NCBI GenBank assembly: GCA_023246815.1
Contig: JAHFHR010000016.1
Span: forward strand, 1-13,009
Direction of reading: 5' to 3'
DNA: 13,009 bases
DNA from: a bacterium
Lineage (GTDB): Bacteria; Patescibacteriota; Patescibacteriia; Buchananbacterales; UBA6539
Shown here piece by piece: positions 1 to 5,747 of the stretch. The first letter of the stretch is position 1; each line of letters begins with the position of its first letter. The position numbers and the translations under genes are program-made. A model generated the notes under the pieces. It was not told the origin of the DNA. It saw nothing but the letters and a program-made list of their open reading frames with translations, and did no database searches.

Positions 1-254
1 TTGCTAAAGCGCCGCTGGAAACCATCAACAGACTCAAAGAGTTTGATTTCTCGGTTAAAGTTGCTGGTGGTGGTATGCACGGCCAAGCGGAAGCAATGCG
101 ACATGGCGTTGCCCGGGCATTACTTGTTTTTGATAAAGATTTACGGACCATACTCAAACCAGAAGGTTTTCTGAAGCGTGATGCGCGCCGCAAAGAACGA
201 AAAAAACCGGGCCTCAAACGTGCTCGTCGTGCCCCGCAGTGGAGCAAGCGCTAA
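1..254 (+). CDS. rpsI: Ribosomal protein S9, C-terminal part (5' end outside window)
   Basis: Small-subunit ribosomal protein uS9, which sits on the head of the 30S subunit with its C-terminal tail reaching towards the P-site tRNA. The visible 83 codons (frame starting at base 3) carry the family signature: a VAGGGMHGQAEA segment, then RHGVARALL, then a GFLKRDARRKERKKPGLKRARR stretch broken here only by normal substitutions, and the terminal SKR that contacts tRNA. The last residues are APQWSKR, with Trp where most bacteria have Phe; I associate this with Patescibacteria (recollection, not checked). The start lies upstream, presumably behind rplM (uL13), as in most bacteria. A perfect hairpin follows 32 bases after the stop, so this is the end of the operon. 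Confidence 0.97.
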   Translation, partial: AKAPLETINRLKEFDFSVKVAGGGMHGQAEAMRHGVARALLVFDKDLRTILKPEGFLKRDARRKERKKPGLKRARRAPQWSKR

Positions 255-286
255 CTTTTTTACATTTAACACTAGTTCAGGATCTC

Positions 287-313
287 AAAACCCCTGTATG
301 ATGCAGGGGTTTT
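287..313 (+). terminator. Hairpin terminator of the rpsI operon
   Basis: A perfect 10-bp stem AAAACCCCTG / CAGGGGTTTT (287-296 and 304-313) with a 7-base loop. The stem can extend imperfectly outward to 281-320. The A-run on the 5' arm and T-run on the 3' arm are part of the stem; there is no long separate T tract, so efficiency is uncertain. It lies between the rpsI stop and the next gene. Confidence 0.75.
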
Positions 314-320
314 AGGTATC

Positions 321-431
321 TTGTAAAAAAAGCCTTAATAATATACCATACTGCCATATGAGGAAACAGTGTGTTTCCTTAGAAGTTCACCATGACAGCC
401 ATGCTGTCACAACTAATGGAGGGATATAGCG
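321..431 (+). promoter_or_regulatory. Leader region with two hairpins upstream of the 137-aa orphan
   Basis: This leader probably begins near a weak promoter: TTGTAA at 321-326, with TACCAT at 344-349 only a 4/6 match. It then holds two short perfect inverted repeats: AGGAAACA-GTG-TGTTTCCT (361-379) and TGACAGC-CAT-GCTGTCA (393-409). A strong SD, GGAGGG (418-423), follows 8 bases before ATG 432. The second hairpin ends 8 bases before the SD, so it could influence ribosome access; that is inference. I do not recognise a known riboswitch. Confidence 0.4.
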
Positions 432-845
432 ATGCAAGCAGCCACGACGCAGTCACCGCCCCCAGTGGCCCAAGTCGGGGACGTATTACGTGTCCACCTA
501 TTCAAGCCGTGGGCGATAAAAACACCTTCCAAGCCCTTCATTGGACTCGGCCGCAACGGCGATGAAGCACCGGAACTCGACGAAGAAGCTCTGACGCGAT
601 GGGGCAACGCAATACCGCGCGTTGTTCAGCTCCGTCTCGTTCAAGGGATGACCGTACAAATCTCCGGCATCTCTCAAGAACTGACGGAAAAACATGGGCT
701 CGCAATGACAGAAAGAGCTCACGTCGTCAATCAAGAAGACAAGGGGCTCACATTCGAGCTCAGGAGTGGGTTTAGACTACGACTTACCGATCTCTCGATC
801 GGTACTGAAATCAGGGTAGAAAGCCCCATGCTTATTGAACTGTAG
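432..845 (+). CDS. Orphan protein of unknown function, 137 aa
   Basis: I do not recognise this protein. It has no signal peptide or membrane segment and looks cytoplasmic. The first half is proline/charge-rich (PPPVAQVGD near residue 10, acidic DEEALTRW near 50). The second half (about 60-137) alternates hydrophobic and polar residues as in a small all-beta domain, with VVQLRLVQGMTVQISGIS and LTFELRSGFRLRLTDLS stretches and an ending of IRVESPMLIEL. The start is set by GGAGGG 8 bases upstream of the ATG. The 5' half is visibly richer in G+C than the neighbouring lexA and sod genes, which may mean recent acquisition. It is a single-gene unit, with a hairpin leader before it and an intrinsic terminator 26 bases after its stop. 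That it is expressed is well supported; its function is not. Confidence 0.75.
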   Translation: MQAATTQSPPPVAQVGDVLRVHLFKPWAIKTPSKPFIGLGRNGDEAPELDEEALTRWGNAIPRVVQLRLVQGMTVQISGISQELTEKHGLAMTERAHVVNQEDKGLTFELRSGFRLRLTDLSIGTEIRVESPMLIEL

Positions 846-870
846 GCTTCTCGCCCTAAGTTCACCGTTA

Positions 871-905
871 CGCCCTGGACACAGTCGTCTGGGGCGCATT
901 TTTTT
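871..905 (+). terminator. Intrinsic terminator of the 137-aa orphan
   Basis: A 9-bp stem CGCCCTGGA (871-879) / TCTGGGGCG (888-896), with two G-T wobbles and an 8-base loop, followed by a run of seven Ts (899-905). Classic Rho-independent layout. Confidence 0.88.
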
Positions 906-921
906 AGATAAAGTCTTACTA

Positions 922-950
922 TTGACAAGATCAATAATTTTCGCTAGAAT
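922..950 (+). promoter_or_regulatory. Strong sigma70-type promoter for the heptad-repeat orphan
   Basis: Perfect -35 TTGACA (922-927), 17-bp spacer, -10 TAGAAT (945-950, 5/6). Predicted transcription start is near 957, giving a leader of about 34 bases. It lies just after the previous terminator, so this is an independent unit. It also shows that an in-frame upstream start at 835 cannot be used. Confidence 0.85.
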
Positions 951-990
951 GATTTTTTGGCTTAGGCACGACCAGCGAAAGGAAGGCAAG

Positions 991-1296
991 ATGCGGGCAG
1001 TGGTAATGGGGTTGATAAGAAAACCAGTAGTAACAAAAAAGCAGGCTGTCCAAACACCACCAGCAACGGGAGAAATACAGAATTTAAGAAAACCGCAGAC
1101 CAAGCAAATCAATACCGAGAATGTCCAAGGGCTTCACCCCCGAGTTTGGGGTGATTTTCAATTCATTCGCGGTGATGTGTCCGGTATCTCCGGCGATGTC
1201 ACTGGAAAAAGCGGAGGTGCAACAGACATTATCGGAGACATATCGTACTTGCCCGATGGCGACATGAATGAATCAATTAAGAGGAGGGGATGCTAA
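991..1296 (+). CDS. Orphan protein with glycine/aspartate heptad repeats, 101 aa
   Basis: Unknown function. Residues 1-47 are basic and probably disordered (many Lys, Gln, Thr, Pro). Residues 51-85 form five consecutive 7-residue repeats with the pattern x-hydrophobic-x-Gly-Asp-hydrophobic-Ser/Thr, for example FIRGDVS and GISGDVT. The glycines fall at 54, 61, 68, 75 and 82, and Asp follows all but the fourth. A sixth degenerate unit runs to residue 92, and the protein ends in a basic tail with a final Cys. Short Gly-Asp-Val repeats of this kind suggest a small beta-solenoid or calcium-binding fold, but this is inference. The start at 991 follows AAGGAAGG (979-986) and the strong promoter. The open frame continues upstream to 835, but that part crosses the terminator and promoter. 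It is a single-gene unit closed by a perfect hairpin. Confidence 0.75.
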   Translation: MRAVVMGLIRKPVVTKKQAVQTPPATGEIQNLRKPQTKQINTENVQGLHPRVWGDFQFIRGDVSGISGDVTGKSGGATDIIGDISYLPDGDMNESIKRRGC

Positions 1297-1311
1297 CAGC
1301 CAAAAAAAATC

Positions 1312-1343
1312 AGAGCCGCGCCTGCACCGTCATGCGCGGCTCT
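1312..1343 (+). terminator. Terminator after the heptad-repeat orphan
   Basis: A perfect 10-bp stem AGAGCCGCGC (1312-1321) / GCGCGGCTCT (1334-1343) with a 12-base loop. It is preceded by eight As (1303-1310) and followed only by a short TTCT, so termination on the + strand rests on the very stable stem; the A-run would serve as a T tract on the opposite strand. Confidence 0.75.
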
Positions 1344-1384
1344 TTCTAATCGCTTGACTGCCTAGGGCGCTTTATTTAATAAAA

Positions 1385-1412
1385 TTGAACAAAAAAGCCA
1401 AAGTGATATACT
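1385..1412 (+). promoter_or_regulatory. Promoter for the 26-aa membrane peptide
   Basis: -35 TTGAAC (1385-1390), 16-bp spacer, -10 TATACT (1407-1412). Transcription would start near 1419, giving a leader of about 45 bases. Another -35-like TTGACT at 1354-1359 has no -10 at the right distance. Confidence 0.65.
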
Positions 1413-1463
1413 TAATGCAAGTAAACAACCGGTGCAACGCACCAACAAAGGGGGTACTCATTC

Positions 1464-1544
1464 ATGCCCAGTCTTGAAGAAAGAGTAGTGCACCTATTGT
1501 GCGCAGTCTGTATGATCGGCCTAGTCATAGCCGTTCTCATCTAA
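1464..1544 (+). CDS. Tiny single-span membrane peptide, 26 aa
   Basis: A very short ORF. The first 8 residues are polar (MPSLEERV), followed by one hydrophobic helix over about residues 9-26 (HLLCAVCMIGLVIAVLI) containing two Cys and ending in the membrane segment itself. Evidence that it is real: AGGGGG (1449-1454) lies 9 bases before the ATG, a promoter lies upstream, and a textbook terminator begins 16 bases after the stop, so the whole transcript is only about 185 nt. It would insert in the inner membrane, probably as a regulator or subunit of a larger complex; small toxin-like peptides have the same look. No function can be assigned. The alternative is that the transcript is a noncoding RNA. 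Confidence 0.6.
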   Translation: MPSLEERVVHLLCAVCMIGLVIAVLI

Positions 1545-1560
1545 GAAGCCCTCCATCCCA

Positions 1561-1602
1561 GCCTCGGGACCAACCAATAGACGGTTCCGAGGCAAATTTT
1601 TT
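1561..1602 (+). terminator. Intrinsic terminator of the 26-aa peptide unit
   Basis: A 9-bp stem GCCTCGGGA (1561-1569) / TTCCGAGGC (1585-1593), with one G-T wobble, then AAA and six Ts (1597-1602). Confidence 0.87.
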
Positions 1603-1633
1603 AAAATAAACTGACTTATCCACAGATATAGGC

Positions 1634-1673
1634 TTGACGAGCCTTTTTTGTTTATCTATTATTAAGATATACT
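1634..1673 (+). promoter_or_regulatory. lexA promoter region
   Basis: Two overlapping readings. One is TTGACG (1634-1639), 17 bp, TATTAT (1657-1662). The other is the -10 TATACT (1668-1673), 18 bp after a T-run (1644-1649), followed by AAA exactly as at the flippase and ligase promoters. The TTGACG sits in the loop of a small hairpin AGGCT-TGACG-AGCCT plus T-run (1630-1649), so it may instead belong to a weak terminator. I favour TATACT, with a start near 1680. Confidence 0.6.
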
Positions 1674-1686
1674 AAACAAACTGAAC

Positions 1687-1704
1687 AGATGAACACTATC
1701 ATCT
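1687..1704 (+). promoter_or_regulatory. Candidate LexA operator (palindrome touching the start codon)
   Basis: AGATGA-ACACTA-TCATCT is a 6-6-6 inverted repeat ending at the base before the lexA ATG. It would lie at about +8 to +25 of the transcript, where a bound repressor blocks RNA polymerase. A direct repeat TGAACA (1682-1687 and 1690-1695) overlaps it. It is neither the E. coli CTGT-N8-ACAG box nor the Bacillus CGAAC-N4-GTTCG box. Self-repression is normal for LexA; that this is the operator is inference. Confidence 0.4.
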
Positions 1705-2373
1705 ATGACAAAAATTAACCTCCTCACCAAAAAAGAACGAACTGTTTTAGACGCTATTAAAAAGAGCATGACCGAACAAGGTAGCTCACCGTCAGTGCGA
1801 CAGATTCTTGAATTGGTCAACCAGACAGGGCTCAATATCAAAAGCGTAGGCAGTATTTTTACCTATCTCAAATCACTGGAAACCAAAGGTTATATTAAAC
1901 GCATTGCCGGCAAGGATATTGTTCTCAACGATCAGCACGACAGTCACTTTATGACTATTCCAGTGCTCGGTACGGCCAATGCCGGTAGCCCGACATTCTT
2001 TGCCGAAGAAAATGTAGAAGGCACGCTCAAAGTATCCAAGCGCTTAATTAAAAATGATTCTATTTTCGCAATCAAAGTTTCTGGAACATCAATGAATAAA
2101 TCAATGATCAATCATAAAAAAGTGGAAAATGGCGACTATGTCTTGATTGATCCTGACTACAAACAGTATCAGGATAATGATCGGGTGCTCGTAGTAGTAG
2201 ACGGGTTAGCGACTATTAAAACCTTCAAAAAAATTGATGAACAAACGATTGGGCTTTTCCCAGAATCAACGGACCAAATTCATCAACCCATTTACCTTAC
2301 CCCCGAAGATAACTTCGTGATGAACGGCAAAATCGTTGATGTATTCAAATCTTTTTCTCCATCATTTGCCTAA
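1705..2373 (+). CDS. lexA: LexA SOS-response repressor, 222 aa
   Basis: Transcriptional repressor of DNA-damage genes that cleaves itself when RecA filaments form. Residues 1-75 are the LexA winged helix-turn-helix: LTKKERTVLDAI, SSPSVRQI, then LKSLETKGYIKR before the wing. A linker leads to the S24-type autoprotease domain (about 83-215). The scissile Ala93-Gly94 lies in TANAGSP, the nucleophile is Ser129 in SGTSM, and the general base is Lys172 in ATIKTF; all three are intact, so self-cleavage should work. The length is close to the usual 200-220 aa. There is no SD before the ATG; the leader is about 25 nt and contains a palindrome that may be its own operator. A tiny ORF and a strong terminator follow. 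UmuD-like proteins share the protease fold but lack the N-terminal DNA-binding domain. Confidence 0.95.
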   Translation: MTKINLLTKKERTVLDAIKKSMTEQGSSPSVRQILELVNQTGLNIKSVGSIFTYLKSLETKGYIKRIAGKDIVLNDQHDSHFMTIPVLGTANAGSPTFFAEENVEGTLKVSKRLIKNDSIFAIKVSGTSMNKSMINHKKVENGDYVLIDPDYKQYQDNDRVLVVVDGLATIKTFKKIDEQTIGLFPESTDQIHQPIYLTPEDNFVMNGKIVDVFKSFSPSFA

Positions 2374-2393
2374 AAATAAATCATTATAAAAAT

Positions 2394-2528
2394 ATGAACA
2401 AAAAATTAGCAGTCAGTATGAGAAAACTAAATCAAAAAAATAAAGGGGACTACATGATCCTGTTGTATAAGGGTTTGAGCTGGAAATACTATCAGCAATT
2501 TGCAATCAATCAGAGCAAAGGAATTTAA
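2394..2528 (+). CDS. Possible small basic protein downstream of lexA, 44 aa (or 24 aa)
   Basis: An open frame of 44 codons beginning 20 bases after the lexA stop. The N-terminal half is basic (MNKKLAVSMRKLNQKNKG); the second half is aromatic (LLYKGLSWKYYQQF). The upstream ATG at 2394 has no SD. The internal ATG at 2454 has AAAGGGGA 5-8 bases before it and would give a 24-aa peptide, so that may be the true start. I see no convincing separate promoter, so it would be read with lexA and ended by the strong hairpin at 2561. Small genes next to lexA in other bacteria can be SOS division inhibitors (for example yneA in Bacillus), but there is no sequence similarity to claim that here. Confidence 0.35.
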   Translation: MNKKLAVSMRKLNQKNKGDYMILLYKGLSWKYYQQFAINQSKGI

Positions 2529-2560
2529 TTGGTAGCACTGATTCAATACGTAGGGGACCA

Positions 2561-2614
2561 CCCCCATCTACGCTTCCGGAAGCATAGATGGGGGATTTTG
2601 ATTAACTTTTTTTT
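2561..2614 (+). terminator. Very strong terminator after lexA and its small ORF
   Basis: A perfect 10-bp stem CCCCCATCTA (2561-2570) / TAGATGGGGG (2585-2594), continued past one C-A mismatch by a GCTTCC/GGAAGC palindrome, so almost the entire 34 bases fold. A run of eight Ts (2607-2614) follows after a 12-base gap. An alternative weaker pairing, CGTAGGGG (2549-2556) with CCC and CTACG (to 2572), would compete with the 5' arm. Confidence 0.82.
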
Positions 2615-2617
2615 ACC

Positions 2618-2646
2618 TTGAATAACAGAGTCCATCGTGATAGCAT
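2618..2646 (+). promoter_or_regulatory. Weak candidate promoter for sod
   Basis: TTGAAT (2618-2623), 17 bp, TAGCAT (2641-2646, 4/6). It lies directly after the terminator T-run. No SD precedes the sod ATG. Confidence 0.35.
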
Positions 2647-2671
2647 ATAGGCACTAATACTTAAAAAACAT

Positions 2672-3271
2672 ATGGCTTATATATTAGATCCACTACCATA
2701 CGACTATACTGCACTTGAACCGTTCATTGATGAACAAACCATGCGCATTCACCATGACAAGCATCATCAGGCGTACATTGATAAACTCAATGCCGCGCTT
2801 GAAGGCCACGACGATCTTATGAGCAAACCCATTGAAGCACTCATTGCTGATTTAGGCGCAGTGCCAGAAAAAATCCGTACTGCAGTTCAAAATCACGGCG
2901 GAGGACATGCTAACCACACTTTTTTCTGGAAAATTATTAGAAAAGACGTCCCACTACTAGGAGAAATCAAAGATGCTATTAACCATGATTTTGGCAGTTT
3001 TGAGGCATTCAAAGAAGCCTTTGGTAATGCGGCGACTACGCGCTTTGGCAGCGGTTGGGCATGGCTCGTGGTAGCTGACGGTAAACTGGAAATTATATCT
3101 ACTGCCAATCAAGACTCACCGCTATTCCAAAATAAGACTCCTATTTTGGGTATTGACGTTTGGGAGCACGCCTACTATCTGAAATATCAAAACCGTCGTG
3201 CCGAATATATTGAAGCATTCTTCAATATTATCAACTGGGAACAAGTCAATAAAAATTTAAACGCTGCTTAG
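2672..3271 (+). CDS. sodA: Superoxide dismutase, Mn/Fe family (Mn-type features), 199 aa
   Basis: Cytoplasmic enzyme that converts superoxide to hydrogen peroxide and oxygen. The four metal ligands are all present: His27 in RIHHDKHH, His82 in HANHTFFW, Asp162 and His166 in IDVWEHAYY. The GGGHANH context and Gln147 in ANQDSPL match the manganese class; iron enzymes usually place the second-sphere Gln in the NH helix and have NAATPL here. A cambialistic enzyme is possible. Length and the LPYDYTALEPFID opening are normal for the family, and there is no signal peptide. The ATG at 2672 has no SD. The next gene starts 6 bases after the stop. An oxygen-detoxifying enzyme suggests the cell meets oxygen even though most relatives are fermenters. 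Confidence 0.95.
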   Translation: MAYILDPLPYDYTALEPFIDEQTMRIHHDKHHQAYIDKLNAALEGHDDLMSKPIEALIADLGAVPEKIRTAVQNHGGGHANHTFFWKIIRKDVPLLGEIKDAINHDFGSFEAFKEAFGNAATTRFGSGWAWLVVADGKLEIISTANQDSPLFQNKTPILGIDVWEHAYYLKYQNRRAEYIEAFFNIINWEQVNKNLNAA

Positions 3272-3277
3272 CCACGT

Positions 3278-3568
3278 ATGGGTAGCTATCACCTGTATAT
3301 CCTCAAATGCGCAGATGGTACGCTCTATACCGGCATTACCGTTGATCTTAAACGCCGTATCGCCCAACATAACACGGGCACGCACGGAGCAAGGTATACG
3401 CGCACCCGACGGCCAGTACAACTAGTATATACAAAAAAATTCCGCGATCGCTCAACGGCGTCAATAGCTGAAGCAGCACTTAAAGCACTACCACGAACTA
3501 AAAAACTTGTACTGATAACATCCCGACAAGAACAAAGATACAAACATGTTCGCCTGGCTCAACAATAG
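3278..3568 (+). CDS. GIY-YIG nuclease-domain protein, YhbQ/UPF0213 type, 96 aa
   Basis: A small single-domain GIY-YIG protein. The two halves of the motif are LYIL (6-9) and LYTGIT (16-21). Next come the conserved Arg and His in KRRIAQH (Arg27, His31), a GARYTRTRRPVQLVY block typical of the YhbQ subgroup, and the metal-binding Glu65 in AEAALK. Stand-alone members of this family are proposed DNA-repair or DNA-binding nucleases, with weak or unproven activity in many cases. It lies 6 bases after sod, and its last 23 bases overlap the start of the TMTC-like gene, so the three are probably cotranscribed. There is no clear SD. The C-terminal tail (about 82-96) lies in and near the overlap. Confidence 0.88.
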   Translation: MGSYHLYILKCADGTLYTGITVDLKRRIAQHNTGTHGARYTRTRRPVQLVYTKKFRDRSTASIAEAALKALPRTKKLVLITSRQEQRYKHVRLAQQ

Positions 3569-5552
3569 AAAAATTCTACTTGCCATCATCTTTGTTACGA
3601 CGATCTTGTCATACAGCAACATACTGACCAATGGTTTTGCTTGGGATGATCCTGATTTCTACAAAAATTGGCCAGTCCTGTACAACGTCAGCAACATCGG
3701 CTCGCTGCTGACCGGCGAAGTGCCCGTACAACACGAGGGAGTGTATCGGCCGATACGCAGTGTGCTGCAATTACTGCTGTTCCAGACATTCGGTCCAGAA
3801 AACGCTACCGGCTACCACGCCATTTCATTGTTGATCCATCTGGCCGGAACACTGGCCGTCTTTTTAATTTTAGAAAAATTAACGGGAGTAAGGCTTATTG
3901 CTTTTATTGGAGCATTACTCTTTGGCGTGCACCCGATTCATACCGAGTCTATAACGTATCTCACCACCAGTATTGATGTATTTGGCTCAGTGCTGGCCTT
4001 ATGGTCGCTATACGCATATCTACGCTTTACTGAAAGCAATAGACAATCCCACTGGTACATCTCAATCGTTCTGGCATGGATTGCTTTTTTCAACTATGAA
4101 ATCGCCTTGGTCGTGCCAGTACTGATCGTGCTGATAGAGTGGTATCGGCATGAATTCAGCTATCAATATGCATTAAAAAAAGCGATGCGATTGTGGCCAT
4201 ACTGGCTGGGCGTGCTGGCATACCTCATCGGACGACTATCCGCCGGTGTTGGTAGTCGCGTGCTCACACCCGACCCGACTGAAAGCAATCTGGCTGTGCG
4301 CGTGTTAACGATGGGCAAAGCATTTGTAAAGTACATCTATCTGCAATTTATCCCATATCCACAGAACGTCTTTCATAAAATCAATTTAAGCCATACACTT
4401 TCTGATCCAAAAGTAGCACTATCATGGCTGGCGGTTATTGCGCTGGTGGTAGTGGCAATCGTCTTCGCCAAAAAACTCAAGCTCTGGTCCGTAGCAATCT
4501 TGTGGTTTTTTATTGCACTGGCGCCAGTGTCAAATATCGTGCCTACCGGTATTATCATGGCCGAAAAATACACCTATCTAGCATCGGTAGCTGGCGTACT
4601 GGTCATTGCCCTAGCTATACACCAGATTAGCCAACGTGCGGGCAAACAGGGGATGATGATTGGTATGATCATCACTGCTATCATCACCGCAGCGTATGGC
4701 ACGTTAACATTTCAGCGCAATATGGTGTGGGCGAGCGATTTAACGCTATGGCAAGCAACGCTTGAGCAGCGTCCGGACTATGGCCGCGTCCACAGCAATG
4801 TTGGCTTTAGTTACTACCGACTGGATGAAGATGAAAAAGCGCTGGGGTATTTTCTCAAAGCTAAAGAGCTTGAGCCGGATTTACCGCTGATTTACCATAA
4901 CCTCGGGAATGTCTATGACGAACTAGAAGAATACGACGAGGCAATCGAAAACTATTTACTGGCTATTGATAAACAAGCCGGCGCGGAAACTTATAACTAC
5001 GCTGAAACGTACAATAATCTAGCCACCGTGTATCAAAAAATAGGAGATCTAGAAAAAGCAAAAGAAAATTATCAAAAAGCCGTTGACTTTGATCCAAACT
5101 ATTTCCGCGCGATCTCAAACTTGGGGATTATCGCTATTCTTGAACAAGACTATGAACAAGCCGATGATTACTTTAATCAAGCATTAGCCATTAATAGTTA
5201 CTTCGGTATCGCGCATCATGGTTTGGCAGTAACTCAGGTCAACCGAGGCGATACAGCCGCGGCAATTAAAAGTTACCAGCGCTCAATTGAACTCACACCA
5301 GAGTTGGCTGATAATTACAGCCACTTAGCATCGCTGTACAATACCCAAGGTGATGCTGAGAAAGCGCTTAAAATTTTACAAGCTGGCGTTGCGGCCAATC
5401 CTGACGCCGCTGATCTACATGCCAATCTGGGCATCTTACTATTGAATAACGACCAGATACAGGCCGGTATTGCTGAACTACAGCAAGCACTGAAACTTAA
5501 CCCAGAGCATCAACAAGCACAGCAAATACTCTTGCAAATACAAGGCCAGTAA
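3546..5552 (+). CDS. TMTC-like membrane protein: GT-C glycosyltransferase domain plus TPR repeats, 668 aa
   Basis: A polytopic membrane protein resembling the eukaryotic TMTC O-mannosyltransferases. Residues 10-390 hold roughly ten hydrophobic helices. The first extracytoplasmic loop carries an acidic pair, Asp34-Asp35, in FAWDD, the usual position of the GT-C catalytic acid. A second loop carries VHPIHTES (128-135), also characteristic of the family. Residues 412-655 are seven 34-residue tetratricopeptide repeats with consensus Gly/Ala and terminal Pro residues; the last five run without gaps (486-655). Known members transfer mannose from a lipid carrier to Ser/Thr of exported proteins; substrate and sugar here are unknown. 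The start overlaps the GIY-YIG gene by 23 bases and has no SD. The 3' end contains a promoter for the next small gene. Simple TPR-only function is the weaker alternative. Confidence 0.88.
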   Translation: MFAWLNNRKILLAIIFVTTILSYSNILTNGFAWDDPDFYKNWPVLYNVSNIGSLLTGEVPVQHEGVYRPIRSVLQLLLFQTFGPENATGYHAISLLIHLAGTLAVFLILEKLTGVRLIAFIGALLFGVHPIHTESITYLTTSIDVFGSVLALWSLYAYLRFTESNRQSHWYISIVLAWIAFFNYEIALVVPVLIVLIEWYRHEFSYQYALKKAMRLWPYWLGVLAYLIGRLSAGVGSRVLTPDPTESNLAVRVLTMGKAFVKYIYLQFIPYPQNVFHKINLSHTLSDPKVALSWLAVIALVVVAIVFAKKLKLWSVAILWFFIALAPVSNIVPTGIIMAEKYTYLASVAGVLVIALAIHQISQRAGKQGMMIGMIITAIITAAYGTLTFQRNMVWASDLTLWQATLEQRPDYGRVHSNVGFSYYRLDEDEKALGYFLKAKELEPDLPLIYHNLGNVYDELEEYDEAIENYLLAIDKQAGAETYNYAETYNNLATVYQKIGDLEKAKENYQKAVDFDPNYFRAISNLGIIAILEQDYEQADDYFNQALAINSYFGIAHHGLAVTQVNRGDTAAAIKSYQRSIELTPELADNYSHLASLYNTQGDAEKALKILQAGVAANPDAADLHANLGILLLNNDQIQAGIAELQQALKLNPEHQQAQQILLQIQGQ

Positions 5553-5560
5553 TATATGCT
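5532..5560 (+). promoter_or_regulatory. Promoter overlapping the 3' end of the TMTC-like gene
   Basis: TTGCAA (5532-5537), 17-bp spacer, TATGCT (5555-5560). Transcription from about 5567 would give a 49-base leader before the 43-aa membrane protein. The -35 is inside the coding region of the TPR domain. Confidence 0.55.
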
Positions 5561-5615
5561 AGAAAGGCTCAAGGACAAACACACTGATCGTTAAATCACC
5601 AGAGGAGATACTGTC

Positions 5616-5747
5616 ATGGATGAAGTCATTACTAGTTTAGTCGGTCTGATAACAGTCGCCAGCATCGTGATGCTTGAGGCACTGGCAATCGGCGCGTTCG
5701 CCTGGATCGTCTTCCGACTCGGCAACACCACTACAAGGGGCCACTAG
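5616..5747 (+). CDS. Small single-span membrane protein, 43 aa
   Basis: A short protein with one long hydrophobic segment from about residue 6 to 33 (SLVGLITVASIVMLEALAIG, then AFAWIVF) interrupted by Glu21, then a short positively charged tail (FRLGNTTTRGH). The positive-inside rule predicts N-terminus out, C-terminus in the cytoplasm. The Glu in the middle of the helix is unusual and suggests packing against a partner. AGAGGAGA (5601-5608) lies 8 bases before the ATG. The stop codon is partly in the loop of the terminator, so the unit is extremely compact. It has its own promoter inside the previous gene. Length and layout recall the 26-aa peptide at 1464, but I see no sequence similarity. 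Function unknown. Confidence 0.68.
   Translation: MDEVITSLVGLITVASIVMLEALAIGAFAWIVFRLGNTTTRGH

Noticed and set aside
392..565. 57-codon frame from ATG 392 overlapping the 137-aa orphan
   Set aside because: It has no SD, and its start lies in the second hairpin; it is a frame shadow of the orphan gene.
835..990. Upstream in-frame extension of the heptad-repeat orphan
   Set aside because: It would cross the terminator at 871-905 and lie before the promoter at 922-950; the SD fits ATG 991.
1290..1350. Short frame beginning at ATG 1290 after GAGGAGGGG
   Set aside because: The purine stretch is only 2-3 bases from the ATG, and the 19-codon frame consists mostly of the terminator stem; the bases are explained as the C-terminal codons of the repeat protein.
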